64,000 nucleotides of DNA. It comes from Clostridium aciditolerans (GTDB taxonomy: Bacteria > Bacillota > Clostridia > Clostridiales > Clostridiaceae). The notes under the pieces are model-generated. The model worked only from the letters and a program-made list of their open reading frames with translations, did no database searches and had not been told where the DNA came from. Location: NCBI RefSeq assembly GCF_016316925.1, contig NZ_JAEEGB010000008.1, positions 1 to 64,000 of the forward strand, in the 5' to 3' direction. This document shows positions 1-8,063 of this stretch, in pieces. The first letter of the stretch is position 1. The number at the start of each line of letters is the position of its first letter. The position numbers were made by a program, and so were the translations under genes.

Positions 1-226
1 CTGTGCTCAGTTCGGACCAACATATCAATTACCATTGATACGTTGCTCGTGAAAAGCCATTTAGGCTTTTCACCAACTTAAAGTTCTAAGGTTCTCTTAA
101 ACCCCTTCACTAAGACTGGCACAAAGTTTTTAAATCTACTTCAGCTTTGGAAACATATCCCTCTGTATAAGCTAACTTTCTAGCTACTTTCCCTATATTT
201 AGAAAGTTCTAGACACACTATTCCTG
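1..226. other. Left-edge non-coding stretch with two hairpins
   Basis: No convincing gene is seen. Two perfect short inverted repeats lie side by side: TATCAAT/ATTGATA around positions 25-42, and GTGAAAAGCC/GGCTTTTCAC at 51-75 with a 5-nt loop. On the minus strand about 32 codons are open, ending near position 112 in a peptide with the motif AYTEGYVSKAEVDLK. This could be the eroded end of a gene entering from the left, or the end of an insertion element, but I do not recognise it. Confidence 0.3.
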
Positions 227-562
227 CTAAACTGCACTTTCTTTTTTGCTATCTAAGAATTGAATGCCATCCGCTTCGACTTGGGTAATATATTTTTTAT
301 TTCCACTTTCTTCAGTATAACTTCTTGTAATTATCTTTCCACTTACCCCTATAAGTTTTCCCTTAGTAAGATAAGGACTGATTTTTTCTGCATGATTACT
401 CCAATAAACAACAGAAATAAAATCTGCATCTTTTTCTCCATCTTTATTTGAAAAGTTTCTATTTACCGCAAGTATAAATTTAACTACACCTCTTGTACCA
501 TCATCAAGCTGCATAAAGTCAGCGTTCTTTGTAAGTCTTCCTATAAGTACTACTTTATTCAA
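227..562 (-). CDS. ssb: Single-stranded DNA-binding protein, short form
   Basis: An OB-fold SSB of 111 residues. The N-terminus MNKVVLIGRLTKNADF and the central VKFILAVNR and FISVVYW segments are typical of bacterial SSBs, which coat single-stranded DNA during replication, repair and recombination. The protein stops right after the OB fold. It lacks the Gly/Gln-rich tail and the acidic DDDIPF-type tip with which housekeeping SSBs recruit partners, so it is more like an accessory (SsbB-like) form. The start is TTG, preceded by AGGAGG at a spacing of 8, which makes the choice firm. It is transcribed alone, with a repeat element upstream. Confidence 0.9.
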   Translation of the reverse strand: MNKVVLIGRLTKNADFMQLDDGTRGVVKFILAVNRNFSNKDGEKDADFISVVYWSNHAEKISPYLTKGKLIGVSGKIITRSYTEESGNKKYITQVEADGIQFLDSKKESAV

Positions 563-629
563 AATTTTTCCCTCCTAATCTGTTTTCTATAATTATGTCC
601 AAATTAGGAGGGCTTAAACGACTAATAAG

Positions 630-862
630 AAAAATGCGAAGCATTTTTTAGAGGACAATTGACAGAGGACAGAGGACAGTGAAGGTAAGTTTTCTTCTTT
701 ACGTCAGAAAACTAATTTATTTTTGACCTCGTTTCACTAATGTGAAACATCGGCTTATAATATAATTAAAGATTTTTCGTAGTGTAACGTAGAAAAATCC
801 TCCTTCACTGTCCTCTGTCAATTGTCCTCTGTCCTCTAAAAAAATTACGTCGTAATTTTTTT
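630..862. repeat. Inverted-repeat element, copy 1 (GAGGACAG subfamily)
   Basis: An intergenic palindromic element. Outermost are small hairpins (AAAAATGCGAAGCATTTTT on the left, AATTACGTCGTAATT on the right). Inside are heptamer-like arrays (GAGGACA, TTGACAG, AGGACAG, AGGACAG, then TGAAGG) mirrored on the right as CCTTCACTGTCCTCTGTC. The core has three hairpins: AGTTTTCT/AGAAAACT, GTTTCACTAATGTGAAAC, and GATTTTTC/GAAAAATC. It ends 3 bp before the stop of the zinc-ribbon gene. The same architecture and orientation are found at 61803 and 62706. Confidence 0.9.
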
Positions 863-865
863 ATT

Positions 866-1231
866 TTATTGCTTACTTCCGCATTTATCGCAAAAATAAG
901 CCTTTTTATCTATTAGAGTACCACAGATTCTACATTCCTTTTTATCCTTTAACTTAAGAATTTTCTTTTTAATTTTTTCCTTTTCTTTTTCTAACTTTTT
1001 AATTTCTTCACAGTGCTCTATTATTTTTTTAGGGTTATCCTCACCGCTCTTATACATTTTATATATTTTTTTGCCTATTTCCATGCATATTTCATTTATA
1101 GCCTTATCACAGGATGCCATAGACAGCGATAAATCTGAGTACTCAATTAAATCTTGAGATTTTTTAACAGCTATATCTGCATTTTCTTTAAGAGACATTT
1201 TTATAAGCTTTAGTTTATCACTCATAGACAT
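866..1231 (-). CDS. Coiled-coil protein with C-terminal zinc ribbon
   Basis: A 121-residue hypothetical protein. Residues 60-95 are almost all Lys and Glu (EEIKKLEKEKEKIKKK) and should form a coiled coil. The C-terminus holds CRICG and, about 14 residues later, FCDKCG, a CxxC...CxxC zinc-ribbon knuckle. Similar zinc-ribbon tails occur in many small clostridial proteins of unknown role. It starts only 2 bp after the superoxide dismutase stop codon, so the two are probably cotranscribed. The Shine-Dalgarno is weak and lies inside the dismutase 3' end, suggesting translational coupling. No function is assigned. Confidence 0.7.
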   Translation of the reverse strand: MSMSDKLKLIKMSLKENADIAVKKSQDLIEYSDLSLSMASCDKAINEICMEIGKKIYKMYKSGEDNPKKIIEHCEEIKKLEKEKEKIKKKILKLKDKKECRICGTLIDKKAYFCDKCGSKQ

Positions 1232-1233
1232 CT

Positions 1234-1905
1234 TTAATCTTCATCATCCTTAATAGTCCACATTGGATATATAGATGGATTTTCTACATGTCTCACGCTG
1301 TCTACTGCAGATTTGATCATATCGTATTTTTGCAGACGACCATTAACTATTCTCCAATTTATACTTTTTATAAATGTATCAATGTATTTACTTCTATCTG
1401 TTCCAAAATCCATAAAATATGCATGTTCGTAAACATCCATAACTAATAGAGGATATGAATCCCACACTGCTCCAACATCGTGAGCATCTGAACCAAAAAC
1501 ATGAAGCCTGTTATCGAGAGGATCAATGGCAAGTATAGCCCATCCCCTGACTGCTAATCCTACATTTTTAAAGTATTGAAGAAAGTTTTCACAACTGTTA
1601 AAGTCTCTTTTTATTAGCTTAATTATTTCTCCTGTTGGATTATTAAATCCTCCTGTCATGTTCTGAAAGTAAAGCTGATGCAATTTTACTCCATTAAGAG
1701 CAAAGGTTTCTCCTAGTTTTAAGCTTCTCATTTTGCTATAAGTAGTATTACTGTCCTTAAACTCCTTTGCATCATTTGGTATATTCCATATTTCATTTAT
1801 TTTTGATACATAGCCTTCATATAGTTTGTAATGTTGCTGAAGCTGTTTTAATGTTATACCTTGTACAGATGAAAAATCATATTCTTTTGGTGTTAGTTTA
1901 AACAC
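1234..1905 (-). CDS. sod: Iron/manganese superoxide dismutase
   Basis: Fe/Mn superoxide dismutase family, 223 residues. All four metal ligands can be placed: His25 (LQQHYKLYEGY), His76 (VKLHQLYFQNM), Asp157 and His161 (LVMDVYEHAYFMDFG). The DVxEHAY signature is the family hallmark. It converts superoxide to peroxide and oxygen, useful to an anaerobe exposed to air. The N-terminal helix region is divergent compared with classical SodA. The start is GTG, with GGGAGAAAT upstream at suitable spacing. The metal preference cannot be told from sequence by eye. Confidence 0.88.
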   Translation of the reverse strand: MFKLTPKEYDFSSVQGITLKQLQQHYKLYEGYVSKINEIWNIPNDAKEFKDSNTTYSKMRSLKLGETFALNGVKLHQLYFQNMTGGFNNPTGEIIKLIKRDFNSCENFLQYFKNVGLAVRGWAILAIDPLDNRLHVFGSDAHDVGAVWDSYPLLVMDVYEHAYFMDFGTDRSKYIDTFIKSINWRIVNGRLQKYDMIKSAVDSVRHVENPSIYPMWTIKDDED

Positions 1906-2000
1906 TTATATTTCTCCCTGTAATATTAATTCATAATAATTATATTCAGCTACTAAAAAAAAGGTACCTAGATTAGAAAATTTCATATATGCCTTAACAG

Positions 2001-2038
2001 GAAAAATGCCTCAATTACTTAGAAAGTAATTGAGGCAT
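2001..2038 (-). terminator. Rho-independent terminator after the HD-GYP gene
   Basis: A 15-bp perfect stem with a 3-nt loop (ATGCCTCAATTACTT / AAGTAATTGAGGCAT), followed on the minus strand by ATTTTTCC. It sits between the HD-GYP stop and the sod start. Confidence 0.85.
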
Positions 2039-2065
2039 CTACATTTGCAAAGAATTAGAATCTAT

Positions 2066-3127
2066 CTAAACTACACTTTTTACTACTAAATTTATGCTTT
2101 CTACCAAGTCGATTTCATAAGGCTCTATATCATTTCTTGTTTCAGTGTCATATATAACTCTTATTACAGGCCTATCAGGGAAATTTTCATTCTGCCTTAC
2201 TACATATCCTTCAACATCATTTGATAACTTAACACAGCAGCCTAGAGGATAAACTGAAAAGGATTTTCTAAATACCTTGACTATTTCTTCATCAAAAATT
2301 GTACCACTTCCTGCTAATATTAACTCATAGGCATCATTTGGACTAAAAGTTTTTTTATAATCCCCACTATTTGCTATAGTATCATACACATCACTTATGG
2401 TAATTATACGAGCATATTTTGATATACTCTTCCCTTCTAAACCATAAGGATATCCTTTGCCATCCATTCTCTCATGATGTTGTAAAACAGCTCTAACTAC
2501 TGTACCAGGAATCCTGACATTCTTTTTCAAAATATTGGCTCCTATATAAGGATGTTCCTTAAATTCATTTAATTCTTCTTTTGTTAAATTACCTTCCTTT
2601 TCCAATAAACTTTTAGGAAGCTGAGCTTTGCCTATGTCATGCATAACAGCAGCTAGTCCTAACTCTTTCACTGAATAGGAATCCATCTTCATAGCATGCC
2701 CTATAAAAGTTGCCATAACACAAACATCTATACTATGTACATAGGTCTTATTATTATTTGTTTGGATGTCGTATAAACTTTTATTTATATCTGCACTTGT
2801 GGCTATATAATCTATAAGCTCATCAACAATTTTCTGATAATCTGACATTATCTTTTTATCAGAAACTGCAGTTATATTCTTCATCATTCTTGACATACAT
2901 TCCATGGTTGTCTGCTTTAATCTGCTAACATTTTCATCTTCTACTTCAACATCCTCTAACCTTTCATCTTCTACATATACATAGAATATTCCCAATTCTC
3001 TCATTTTATTAATGTAACTATTATTTAGCACCGTACCTGCTCTTAATAACACTCTTCCATCATTAGTGAATATATTTTTACCTAATACTTCATTTCCTTC
3101 TAATCTATTTATAATCTCTAGCTTCAT
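2066..3127 (-). CDS. HD-GYP domain protein, probable cyclic-di-GMP phosphodiesterase
   Basis: 353 residues. The metal-binding HD pair is at residues 163-164 (VMHDIGKAQLP) and the diagnostic HHExxDGxGYP motif at 217-227 (HHERMDGKGYP). All HD-GYP catalytic residues therefore look intact, predicting hydrolysis of cyclic di-GMP, the second messenger that governs motile versus sessile life. Residues 1-60 resemble the small N-terminal domain often found before HD-GYP; residues 60-120 are a linker helix. There is no receiver domain or membrane segment, so it is cytosolic. The start ATG has GAGGTG upstream. Its own terminator follows, so it is likely monocistronic. Confidence 0.9.
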   Translation of the reverse strand: MKLEIINRLEGNEVLGKNIFTNDGRVLLRAGTVLNNSYINKMRELGIFYVYVEDERLEDVEVEDENVSRLKQTTMECMSRMMKNITAVSDKKIMSDYQKIVDELIDYIATSADINKSLYDIQTNNNKTYVHSIDVCVMATFIGHAMKMDSYSVKELGLAAVMHDIGKAQLPKSLLEKEGNLTKEELNEFKEHPYIGANILKKNVRIPGTVVRAVLQHHERMDGKGYPYGLEGKSISKYARIITISDVYDTIANSGDYKKTFSPNDAYELILAGSGTIFDEEIVKVFRKSFSVYPLGCCVKLSNDVEGYVVRQNENFPDRPVIRVIYDTETRNDIEPYEIDLVESINLVVKSVV

Positions 3128-3325
3128 ATTTCACCTCGAAAGTTAAATTTGCTAACAAATATTGTTTCTATAAATAATTATACAATTTTTTGTATGAGAA
3201 CAATAATAGATAATATGACACTATACCCAAATATATGCTAAGTATGTCTCTATTTTTACCTGTAATGCTATAATTATATATTTAATTATACTGCAAATAT
3301 AATTATAAGTGCACTATTTTTTATA

Positions 3326-3360
3326 AAAAATGAGCTGCCTTTGAAAGGCAGCTCATTTTC
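3326..3360 (-). terminator. Terminator downstream of the YjfB-like gene
   Basis: The stem ATGAGCTGCCTTT / AAAGGCAGCTCAT has an A-rich tract on one side and T-rich on the other, so it may work in both directions. On the minus strand it is followed by TTTTTTATAAAA. Confidence 0.8.
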
Positions 3361-3377
3361 TAATTTTTTATTCAGCT

Positions 3378-3554
3378 TTATACTCTTATGTCCAAATTCT
3401 GTCCTAGATTAGGACTAACTGACTTTTCAAGCATATCTGTCATAGCTTGTGCATTTTCTTTACCTGTATTCATAGCTATTTTCATCACCGCAATACTAGC
3501 TTGATCCATTACCTTAGATTGACTCATTACCATTGATGCTCCTGCTATATCCAT
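3378..3554 (-). CDS. YjfB-family putative motility protein, 58 residues
   Basis: A short gene read directly from the minus strand. The protein begins MDIAGASMVMSQSKVMDQA and ends GQNLDIRV. The pattern of an N-terminal MDIA, a Met/Gln/Ala-rich helix and a C-terminal LGQNxDI matches the small YjfB 'putative motility protein' family, whose genes often belong to the SigD regulon. The start is well supported by GGGAGG seven bases upstream. A weak SigD-like site (TTCA-N15-AACGATAT, 3597-3623) lies about 45 bp upstream of the start; it is not convincing alone. A terminator follows. The biochemical role is unknown. Confidence 0.75.
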   Translation of the reverse strand: MDIAGASMVMSQSKVMDQASIAVMKIAMNTGKENAQAMTDMLEKSVSPNLGQNLDIRV

Positions 3555-3570
3555 AAAATACCTCCCATCA

Positions 3571-3994
3571 AATTATTTAGTAATCTCTTACTATAAATAT
3601 CGTTGATAAACTAATAATTTGAAGGCCTCTTAATTTTTATTATAAATTTTGTAAAATAATTTACTGCATTTTTGATGGATTTCACTAATTTAGCATAAAT
3701 TAAACTAATATTTAGATTTCCATCAAAGATATTAATACCTATAGAGAACGCAACCTTTAGTATTTTTCAAGACTTTCTAGTCTCTTTACATAAGTCAACT
3801 TGTTACAGTTATATAATTTTCTTATTCAAAAAAGTTATAGAACAAAATTTAACAATAAAAATAATCAATACAATACTCTACCTTATTTTACCATTATTCG
3901 TTGACACATTAATCATCAAATGTTATTATGACTACGTTGTCAAAGCCTTTTATTCAATATAAAGGGTTAAAAAGGTTTAATGGGGGAAGATATC
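3571..3994. other. AT-rich divergent intergenic region
   Basis: About 420 bp between the leftward YjfB-like gene and the rightward lipoprotein gene. It should carry both promoters. I see no gene, repeat-family member or riboswitch-like structure in it. Confidence 0.5.
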
Positions 3995-4507
3995 ATGAAA
4001 AAACTTTTATCTTTAACAGCAGTTGCAGTCATGGGGTTATCATTATTATTTAGTGGTTGTGCTAAAGAATCTAAACCAACAGAAACTAAACCAGCTGAAA
4101 GTAGTAGTACTAGTAGCACTTCAAGCAATAGCACTTCTAATACTAATGATAAGAAAGATTTCAAATACTATACTGCTGAACAAACAAAAAAGGCTATAGA
4201 AGAAAAGAAAGATATAATTTTATTGGATATTCAAGTTGAAAAAGACTTTAAAGAACATCATATTAAAGGTGTTATTCCTACATATGCTTATCCAGTTAAA
4301 ACTGATGAAGAAAAGGCTAAACTTGAAAAACTATTGCCAACACTTCAAAAATCTAATAATCCTATAGTAATAGTTTGTCCAGGTGGCGCTGGCGGAGCAG
4401 AAAGAACTTATGCTTATTTATCAGAAAAAGGGATATCCAAAGATCGTCTATTTATATTACAAAATGGACAAAAAGGATGGCCATACCCTGAACTTCTTGA
4501 AAAATAA
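3995..4507 (+). CDS. Rhodanese-like lipoprotein
   Basis: 170 residues from the ATG at 3995, chosen because GGGGGA lies 8 nt upstream and the lipoprotein signal begins there. Residues 1-22 form a signal peptide ending in LLFSGC, so Cys22 is probably lipidated and the protein anchored outside the membrane. A Ser/Thr-rich linker (about 25-55) follows. A rhodanese fold then runs to the end, with LLDIQVEKDFKEHHIKG as the typical D...H motif and the active-site cysteine in IVIVCPGGAGGAERTY. It may bind or transfer sulfur extracellularly; the substrate is unknown. It stands alone on the plus strand among minus-strand genes. Confidence 0.82.
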   Translation: MKKLLSLTAVAVMGLSLLFSGCAKESKPTETKPAESSSTSSTSSNSTSNTNDKKDFKYYTAEQTKKAIEEKKDIILLDIQVEKDFKEHHIKGVIPTYAYPVKTDEEKAKLEKLLPTLQKSNNPIVIVCPGGAGGAERTYAYLSEKGISKDRLFILQNGQKGWPYPELLEK

Positions 4508-4518
4508 AATTGTTAATA

Positions 4519-4561
4519 AAAAGAGAATCTGTACAAATTACTATACAGCTTCTCTTAATTT
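4519..4561. terminator. Bidirectional terminator between convergent genes
   Basis: The stem AAGAGAATCTGTA / TACAGCTTCTCTT (one mismatch) lies between the convergent lipoprotein and aminopeptidase genes. The minus-strand side has TTTTTA after the stem. Confidence 0.7.
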
Positions 4562-4570
4562 TACATATGA

Positions 4571-6349
4571 TTATATTTCTCTAGTTTTATGCTTTAACCA
4601 TACTTTTTCTTCTTCATTTAAGTATGGAGAAAGCTTGTTATAAACTTCTTTATGGTAATTGTTTAACCATGCTCTTTCTTCTGAAGTAAGCATTTCTGGC
4701 ACTATTCCTTCTAAATCTATTGGGCAGAAGGTAATTGTTTCAAACTTCATAAATTGTCCAAATTCTGTTTCTTCATCCTTAACTACAAGAAGAATATTTT
4801 CTGTTCTGATTCCATGTCTGCCTTCTTTATAAACTCCGGGCTCATTAGTTACAATCATGCCTTCTTCAAGTACAGTAGGGACTACATTACAGCGGATAGC
4901 ATGAGGTCCTTCATGTACATTTAGAAAGAAACCTACACCATGACCAGTTCCACATTTGTAATCTATACCATGCTCCCATAATGGCCTTCTAGCAAGTATA
5001 TCAAGATTAGTTCCGTTAACTCCGTGTAAGAATCTAGCCATACTTAAATCAATAACACCTCTAACTACTAAAGTAAAGTCTCTCTTTTCTTCTTCAGTAA
5101 GAGTTCCTAATACCATAGTTCTAGTTATATCAGTAGTTCCATCTAAGTATTGTCCACCTGAGTCTAATAAGAACATACCCTCTTTTTTAAGCTTATAGTC
5201 ACTTTCTGGAGTTGCTGAATAGTGCATCATAGCTGCATGTTCTTTATATCCTGCTATAGTAGTAAAACTAATACCTTTATATAGCTCTTGTTCTGCTCTA
5301 AAGCTTTCTAATTTATTTGCAGAAGATATTTCACTAATCTCTTCTTTACCTAGGTTATTATCTAACCAGTGTAAAAACTTAACCATTGCTACGCCGTCTT
5401 TTATATGGGCATTTTTAATGTTTTCTATTTCAACTTCATTTTTTATACCCTTAATTTTTGTTGTTATATTATCTTTTTCTATAATTTCAATACCTTCATT
5501 TAAACCTTTACAAATACCAAAGCTTGTTTTAACAGGGTCCAACATCACTTTACTTTCTTTTGCAAGTGTTTTTAAGTAGTTGTTTACATCTTCATAAGCT
5601 TTTATAACAATTCCATCTTGTTCTAATTCTTTTTTAACTTCATCTTTAACCTTCACAGGATTTATAAATAATACAGTTTCTTTTTCTGAAACTACTACAT
5701 ACGAAACGGCTACAGGATTACATGGTACATCAGTTCCTCTAATATTTAAAAGCCATGCTATATCATCAAGAGAGGATAAAACAAGATGAGTAGCTTCATC
5801 CTTTTTCATTTCTTCTCTAACCATCCTTACTTTTTCTACTCTTGATTTACCAGCATACTTAACATCATGAACAAAGATTGGCTCTGTAGATATACTTGGT
5901 CTATCCTTCCATAATTCATCAATTAAATCATATCTATGTTCTAAGGTTGTTCCTTTTTTTGATACAGCCTTCTCTATGTTTCTAGCTAAAGAAGTTGATA
6001 AAACACTTCCATCGAAGCCCACAACTCCATTTTGAGGTACTACTTTTGAAAGCCATGCTTCTATTGTTGGTACTGATGGTTGTCCCATTTTAAATAACTT
6101 TATACCTGAGCCTTCTAATTGCTTTTCAGCCTGTATAAAGTATCTACCATCAGCCCATAGACCAGCGTCATCTAGGGTGATTACAGCTGTTCCAGCAGAG
6201 CCTGTGAAGCCAGAAATCCACTGTCTACTTTTCCAATGCTCTGCAACATACTCGCTTTGATGGGCATCTGAACTTGGAACTATATATGCATATATTCCCT
6301 TTTCCTTCATCTTCTCTCTTAAAGAATTCACTCTTTCTTTAATACTCAT
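4571..6349 (-). CDS. pepP: Xaa-Pro aminopeptidase (M24B family)
   Basis: 592 residues, the long eukaryote-like form of aminopeptidase P. It removes an N-terminal residue preceding proline. Two creatinase-like N-terminal domains (about 1-310) precede the pita-bread catalytic domain. The metal ligands are visible in order: two Asp in LLDSGGQYLDGTTDITRT, His in GTGHGVGFFLNVHEGP, Glu in VTNEPGVY, and Glu in GIRTENILLV. A C-terminal extension ends in EEKVWLKHKTREI. There is no signal peptide, so it is cytosolic and involved in peptide turnover. The start has GAGAGGAATTG upstream. It is monocistronic, between a terminator and an AT-rich spacer. Confidence 0.93.
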   Translation of the reverse strand: MSIKERVNSLREKMKEKGIYAYIVPSSDAHQSEYVAEHWKSRQWISGFTGSAGTAVITLDDAGLWADGRYFIQAEKQLEGSGIKLFKMGQPSVPTIEAWLSKVVPQNGVVGFDGSVLSTSLARNIEKAVSKKGTTLEHRYDLIDELWKDRPSISTEPIFVHDVKYAGKSRVEKVRMVREEMKKDEATHLVLSSLDDIAWLLNIRGTDVPCNPVAVSYVVVSEKETVLFINPVKVKDEVKKELEQDGIVIKAYEDVNNYLKTLAKESKVMLDPVKTSFGICKGLNEGIEIIEKDNITTKIKGIKNEVEIENIKNAHIKDGVAMVKFLHWLDNNLGKEEISEISSANKLESFRAEQELYKGISFTTIAGYKEHAAMMHYSATPESDYKLKKEGMFLLDSGGQYLDGTTDITRTMVLGTLTEEEKRDFTLVVRGVIDLSMARFLHGVNGTNLDILARRPLWEHGIDYKCGTGHGVGFFLNVHEGPHAIRCNVVPTVLEEGMIVTNEPGVYKEGRHGIRTENILLVVKDEETEFGQFMKFETITFCPIDLEGIVPEMLTSEERAWLNNYHKEVYNKLSPYLNEEEKVWLKHKTREI

Positions 6350-6663
6350 AATACAATTCCTCTCCTTTTATAGAGTGTTTAGTTGAAAAATGCATAATAA
6401 GAATATACTTAAAATTTCGAACATACTTTTATTATATAATAATTCCAAGTTTTTTCATATAGTTTTACAATAAAAATTTAAGTATAACTATAAAAAATTT
6501 CATTTTAATAAAAATAAGTTGATTAATACCAAAAATCATTCATATTTTTTATATTTACTAACATATTAAACTATAATCCTTAAGACGCCTTGATATTTAT
6601 AACAATATTGCTTTATAATAAATATAAATGAAATGTAAAATAAATATTAAGTAGGTGTCAAAT
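6350..6663. other. AT-rich divergent spacer
   Basis: About 310 bp of AT-rich DNA between divergent genes. Apart from the promoter-like hexamers at 6590-6619, nothing recognisable was seen. Confidence 0.5.
6590..6619 (+). promoter_or_regulatory. Probable sigma-A promoter of the mntA-hepT operon
   Basis: TTGATA (6590-6595) and TATAAT (6614-6619) are separated by 18 nt and lie about 45 bp upstream of the antitoxin ATG. This is a near-consensus housekeeping promoter. Confidence 0.55.
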
Positions 6664-7095
6664 ATGAAACTAAACCAATTAATTAATAACTTAAAAAGTG
6701 TGAAAGGTATAGTAGCAGTATCCCAATTTGGAAGTTATGGAAGTGACCTATGGATAAAAGATAGGAGTGATATTGATTTAGCTGTTATAGTTGCTCCTGA
6801 CATTTCATTTATGAATACCTTAGACATGGAAGATGATTTGCTCATTTTATTTAAAGATTATTATGAGTATGATAATATTCATATTACATTTATATTTTTT
6901 AATGATTTTTCATCTAAATATGCTAGAATAGCAGTAGACAGTAAAAATATATATGTACTCGATGAGATGTTATGGTTTGATTTTCAACACTATGTATTAA
7001 AATTTGTAAGAAATAATGAAGGTTTAGAAAAACGTCTTAAATTAGATGAGCAATTTACTTATTTTGGGGGTATCATTGATGAGTCCTTATTATAA
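6664..7095 (+). CDS. mntA: MntA-type nucleotidyltransferase antitoxin
   Basis: 143 residues. Minimal nucleotidyltransferase fold: QFGSYGSDLW (Gly-Ser motif, residues 22-24) followed by RSDIDLAVIV (Asp36, Asp38), the GSx(n)DxD signature. The third catalytic carboxylate is not obvious by eye. In characterised MntA-HepT pairs the antitoxin adds AMP units to a tyrosine of the HEPN toxin and so silences its RNase. The ATG at 6664 is preferred over the GTG at 6655, because that GTG is part of the AGGTG ribosome binding site. It overlaps hepT by 17 bp, the usual arrangement. Confidence 0.82.
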   Translation: MKLNQLINNLKSVKGIVAVSQFGSYGSDLWIKDRSDIDLAVIVAPDISFMNTLDMEDDLLILFKDYYEYDNIHITFIFFNDFSSKYARIAVDSKNIYVLDEMLWFDFQHYVLKFVRNNEGLEKRLKLDEQFTYFGGIIDESLL

Positions 7096-7540
7096 ATATA
7101 AAAAAGAAAAATTTTTAGAAAAATATAAGAGTGCTGATGAAAGTTTAGAAAATTTAAAAAGTGCTTTGTTTAAATACAGAATAGATAAGGATAAAATAAC
7201 AAGAAGAGCCATTTTTGCATTTTTCCAAGATTTTGCTGAGTATATTATTGATATGTGCGAAAGTTATATAGTAATTAATGATGGGAAAATCGACAGTAAT
7301 TTTTCATCTTTAAAACTTATTGAAAAAGCATATGAAATGAATTTTTTTGATGAAACTTTAAAAGAATACTTAGTTAACTGTGTAAAATTAAGAAATAGAT
7401 ATACTCATGATTATTATAAAAGAGAGTTAAGTGAAAAACAAATAGAAGAATTTTGTTTTTCTGAAATCTTATATTTAGAGATATTTTTAGAAAGCAGTAA
7501 GGATAATGTAATTTTAACTTATAAAGCTTCTAAAATGTAG
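7079..7540 (+). CDS. hepT: HEPN-type ribonuclease toxin
   Basis: 153 residues, all-alpha HEPN fold. The active-site signature Rx4HxY is intact: Arg105, His110 and Tyr112 in LRNRYTHDYYKRE. Arg and His form the RNase active site, and the tyrosine is the residue AMPylated by MntA in studied homologues. The start at 7079 has GGGGG ten bases upstream, inside the antitoxin gene; the longer reading frame from 7046 has no such site. A strong terminator follows. Toxicity has not been shown and is inferred from the motif and the gene pairing. Confidence 0.85.
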   Translation: MSPYYKYKKEKFLEKYKSADESLENLKSALFKYRIDKDKITRRAIFAFFQDFAEYIIDMCESYIVINDGKIDSNFSSLKLIEKAYEMNFFDETLKEYLVNCVKLRNRYTHDYYKRELSEKQIEEFCFSEILYLEIFLESSKDNVILTYKASKM

Positions 7541-7576
7541 TATTTTGCGGAACAATATATGAAAGACTTCCCCGTT

Positions 7577-7605
7577 AAAATAACAGCTTTTTTTGCTGTT
7601 ATTTT
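7577..7605 (+). terminator. Terminator of the mntA-hepT operon
   Basis: The stem AAAATAACAGC / GCTGTTATTTT has a T-rich loop and further T residues after it. Confidence 0.85.
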
Positions 7606-7625
7606 TAAAGGTGACTATTAATAAA

Positions 7626-7778
7626 CTATACTGCTCTACATACACTGCCAGCTATGTTACTTCTTTTGATGATAAACTTCTCCACTCCATTTTTATGGTA
7701 TTTCTCGCCTCTCCACACTTTAAGCTCAATTATATACTTAAAACTATTGTAAATTATAACTATATCTAATCTCTTGCA
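7626..7778 (-). pseudogene. Fragment of an AAA-ATPase-like / PD-(D/E)XK nuclease gene
   Basis: On the minus strand this reads KRLDIVIIYNSF, then KYIIELKVWRGEKYH, then drifts out of frame and stops at 7626-7628. The (R)xDIVI...ELKxWRGEKYH motif is the PD-(D/E)XK core near the C-terminus of a large clostridial family of AAA-like ATPase/nuclease proteins. Only about 45 codons survive. The upstream part is interrupted exactly where a 51-nt repeat begins (7776). Beyond that repeat another open stretch (about 7803-7928, MLSKSRTAYKDMSKYNFKEV) ends in a stop and may be debris of the same or another gene. Confidence 0.65.
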
Positions 7779-7826
7779 CTCTGTGAAAGCGATTCACACC
7801 AAATCATAGATTTTGGGCTCTCTGCT
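7776..7826. repeat. 51-nt small repeat, copy at the pseudogene
   Basis: The sequence GCACTCTGTGAAAGCGATT ... CACCAAATCATAGATTTTGGG ... TCTGC closely matches 9040-9090 and partly matches 60479-60530. It contains a small hairpin around CCAAATC/GATTTTGG. Confidence 0.75.
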
Positions 7827-7932
7827 TTTCTTCTGAAATTTGAACTTCTTTAAAATTATATTTACTCATATCTTTGTAGGCTGTTCTTGATTTTGAAAGC
7901 ATATAATCATATATGTACTTTGTTTAAACACA

Positions 7933-7976
7933 AAAATAAGCATCAACAGCTATTTGTTCAGCCATTGATGCTCATA
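7933..7976 (-). terminator. Terminator of flagellin 1
   Basis: On the minus strand AGCATCAATGGCT pairs with AGCTGTTGATGCT (one bulge), followed by TATTTTTG. It lies about 90 bp after the flagellin stop. Confidence 0.75.
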
Positions 7977-8063
7977 AAAATTTTACACATCTGAAACGCT
8001 TAATATTTTTCTCTACTTAAGAGGCCGCCTCCACTTGGCAAAGAGCTTGTAAATGCCTTTATT

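Noticed and set aside
630-862. CRISPR array
   Set aside because: The short repeated units are adjacent heptamers without unique spacers and are arranged as an inverted, not direct, array.
3967-4164. Minus-strand ORF rich in Leu/Val opposite the lipoprotein gene
   Set aside because: Antisense shadow of the signal peptide and Ser/Thr linker, with no start signal.
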